Below are positions 5,546 to 6,862 of a stretch of DNA of 6,862 nucleotides, in pieces. Source of the DNA: Nitrososphaerota archaeon (GTDB taxonomy: Archaea; Thermoproteota; Nitrososphaeria; Nitrososphaerales; Gagatemarchaeaceae); NCBI GenBank assembly GCA_003135575.1, contig PLCG01000068.1, forward strand, positions 156,968 to 163,829, given 5' to 3'. The notes below the pieces were generated by a model. The model saw only the letters and a program-made list of their open reading frames with translations, had not been told where the DNA came from and made no database searches. Each line of letters starts with the position of its first letter. The stretch's first letter is position 1. The position numbers and the translations under genes are program-made.

Positions 5546-5746
5546 ATGGGGCTCGGAGGGGGCCTGTTGGCAGCGATCTTCGCCGCCGAGGCTTTCGTCT
5601 ACGGAGGGTTCCTCATCGCGTTCGCGGTCGGCGCCTTTGTCATGATCGGCCTCACCGCCCGCACGTTCGGGAAGGTGAAGCTCTGGGAATTCTGCCTGGC
5701 CACTCTTGGGCTTACCCTGCTGCTACTTCTCCTCGGCTTCGTCTGA
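5546..5746 (+). CDS. Small hydrophobic membrane protein, unknown function
   Basis: A 66-residue protein, mostly hydrophobic. Two or three membrane helices are likely: about residues 5-19, 20-37 and 48-65, with a short basic loop TARTFGKVK (38-46). No family recognised. ATG 5546 has AGGA five bases upstream and is the first ATG after coaD. However, the 13 codons before it, back to the coaD stop, keep the strong G/C third-base bias of coding DNA. An in-frame ATA at 5504 overlaps the coaD TAG and has GGAG nine bases before it. The true protein may thus start upstream at a near-cognate codon, or a sequence error may hide the start. The only earlier in-frame ATG (5393) lies deep inside coaD and gives an implausible arginine-rich N-terminus. 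Closeness to coaD suggests co-transcription. Confidence 0.6.
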   Translation: MGLGGGLLAAIFAAEAFVYGGFLIAFAVGAFVMIGLTARTFGKVKLWEFCLATLGLTLLLLLLGFV

Positions 5747-5789
5747 GGCGAGGCCCGAAGCCGCGGGGGCCGGGAAGCGGACAGGGGAA

Positions 5790-5797
5790 TTTATAAT
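5790..5797 (+). promoter_or_regulatory. TATA box of trpS, leaderless geometry
   Basis: TTTATAAT is a near-ideal archaeal TATA box, preceded by purine-rich AGGGGAA that could be BRE. Its centre is 27 bp from the GTG at 5821, so the transcript should begin at or next to the start codon. Confidence 0.75.
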
Positions 5798-5820
5798 CCG
5801 ACCCGGCGAGTCACCTCATT

Positions 5821-6862
5821 GTGGAGAAAGACAGACTCGACCCCTGGGGAGAGACATTCATCGGGAACTACGAGCGCCTCCACAAGGAGTTCGGCATCGA
5901 GCGGATCGAGACCGTCCTGCCCAGGTTCAAGAAGCCGAGCCTCCACCTCCGGCGGGGGATAGACTTTGGGCACAGGGACCTTGGAAGGGTCCTCGACGCC
6001 GTGGACAACGACAAGCCATTTGCGGTGATGAGCGGCATCAAGCCGAGCGGGGTCTTCCACCTCGGGACGAAGATGACCGCCGACGACATGATCTACTTCC
6101 AGTCGCTCTCGAAGCGGGCCACAGTCTACTACTGCATCGCGGACGTGGAGGCCTACAACGACAACGGGCTCTCCTTCGCCGAGAGCTCGAAGATAGCCGT
6201 CCAGAACGTGGCCGACATCCTCGCGCTGGGCCTCGACCCGGAGAAGGCCGTCGTCTACAAGCAGAGCGAGGAGCTCAGGGTCATGAGGCTCTCCGCGATA
6301 TTCTCGAGCAGCGTCACGAACAACATGCTGAGGGCCATCTACGGGGAGAGGCAGATAGGCCTCTACCTTTCCGCGCTCATCCAGGTGGGGGACATCCTCA
6401 TGCCCCAGCTCAAGGAGTTCGGCGGGCCGAAGCCGGTCCTCGTGCCCGTGGGCGCGGACCAGGACCCGCACATCAGGCTCACGCGCGACATCGCCAACGC
6501 CTACCACACGGACTTTGGGTTCATCCCTCCCTCGGCGGTCTACCACAAGCTCATCAGGAGCCTCGACGGGAGCACGAAGATGTCGAAGAGGAGCGCCGCG
6601 TCGTCCTTCACCCTCGACGAGCCGCCGTCGTCAGCGGTGAAGAAGGTGATGTCGGGGTTCACCGGAGGGAGGGCCAGCGTCGAAGAGCAGAGGAAGCTCG
6701 GCGGCGAGGCCGACAAGTGCCCCATCTACGACCTCTACCTGTTCCACTTTGCGATGGAAGACGAGTACGCCAAGAGGGTCCGCGACGAGTGCTACAAGGG
6801 CATCAGGATGTGCGGCGACTGCAAGGGAGAGCTCGCAGTGATCGTCAAGCGTTATCTAGAGG
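5821..6862 (+). CDS. trpS: Tryptophanyl-tRNA synthetase (partial, 3' end beyond window)
   Basis: Class I aminoacyl-tRNA synthetase that charges tRNA-Trp with tryptophan using ATP, in the cytosol. 347 codons are present; the final part of the C-terminal domain is cut by the window edge. The N-terminal extension DPWG (7-10) and RRGIDFGHRDLGRVLDA (44-60) is typical of archaeal/eukaryotic TrpRS. The HIGH-type motif is in SGIKPSGVFHLGTK (71-84) as HLGT, lacking the last His. LIQVGDILMPQL (186-197) and GADQDPHIRLTRD (211-223) line the tryptophan/ATP pocket, and KMSKR (253-257) is the second class I signature. A Cys pair MCGDC (330-334) lies near the cut, as in relatives. GTG 5821 was chosen from the TATA spacing and the position of the conserved N-terminal motif; no SD is needed for a leaderless message. 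Confidence 0.94.
   Translation, partial: MEKDRLDPWGETFIGNYERLHKEFGIERIETVLPRFKKPSLHLRRGIDFGHRDLGRVLDAVDNDKPFAVMSGIKPSGVFHLGTKMTADDMIYFQSLSKRATVYYCIADVEAYNDNGLSFAESSKIAVQNVADILALGLDPEKAVVYKQSEELRVMRLSAIFSSSVTNNMLRAIYGERQIGLYLSALIQVGDILMPQLKEFGGPKPVLVPVGADQDPHIRLTRDIANAYHTDFGFIPPSAVYHKLIRSLDGSTKMSKRSAASSFTLDEPPSSAVKKVMSGFTGGRASVEEQRKLGGEADKCPIYDLYLFHFAMEDEYAKRVRDECYKGIRMCGDCKGELAVIVKRYLE

Noticed and set aside
5791..6546. Long minus-strand open frame opposite trpS
   Set aside because: Acidic/valine/arginine-rich translation typical of the antisense of a GC-rich gene; trpS has all family motifs and its own promoter.
1..6862. CRISPR array, insertion-sequence ends or attachment sites
   Set aside because: No regularly spaced repeats, no transposase, and no matching terminal or direct repeats were found by eye around the HTH/LAGLIDADG-like gene or elsewhere.

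Overview
The window looks archaeal, most likely from the Thermoproteota/TACK side and possibly a Nitrososphaeria-like lineage. The evidence is a DUF1512 protein (an archaeal family), a type II methionine aminopeptidase, an archaeal-type (COG1019) phosphopantetheine adenylyltransferase, an archaeal-type TrpRS, TATA-like boxes about 27-37 bp upstream of starts, a GTG start that looks leaderless, and a 5S rRNA gene with no 16S or 23S in view. The phylum-level placement is inference.

Left part (1-2691), accessory in character. A 3'-truncated secreted solute-binding protein (1-449, minus) and a signal-anchored protein ending in a degenerate cupredoxin-like domain (708-1568, minus) are followed by a compact 5S rRNA gene (about 1774-1889, plus) with its own TATA box and T-rich terminator. 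Tail-to-tail with the 5S gene, about 8 bp away, is a minus-strand gene (1898-2560) for an N-terminal helix-turn-helix joined to a LAGLIDADG-like domain with an eroded signature. This gene is visibly less G+C-rich than the genes to its right.

Right part (2692-6862), housekeeping in character, compact and G+C-rich. A two-gene unit encodes the DUF1512 membrane-anchored protein and, one base later, a small zinc-ribbon protein. It converges on the methionine aminopeptidase gene (minus), whose end overlaps the zinc-ribbon gene by 8 bp. The aminopeptidase gene is divergent from coaD (phosphopantetheine adenylyltransferase, CoA synthesis), with one AT-rich box in the 78-bp gap. A small membrane protein gene with an unresolved start follows coaD. 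Last comes trpS (tryptophanyl-tRNA synthetase) behind a clean TATA box exactly spaced for a leaderless GTG start; it runs off the right edge.

No complete new multi-gene system is evident. The items most worth a second look are the HTH plus eroded LAGLIDADG protein beside the 5S gene, the cupredoxin-like domain that has lost most copper ligands, the DUF1512/zinc-ribbon pair, and the start of the small membrane protein after coaD.
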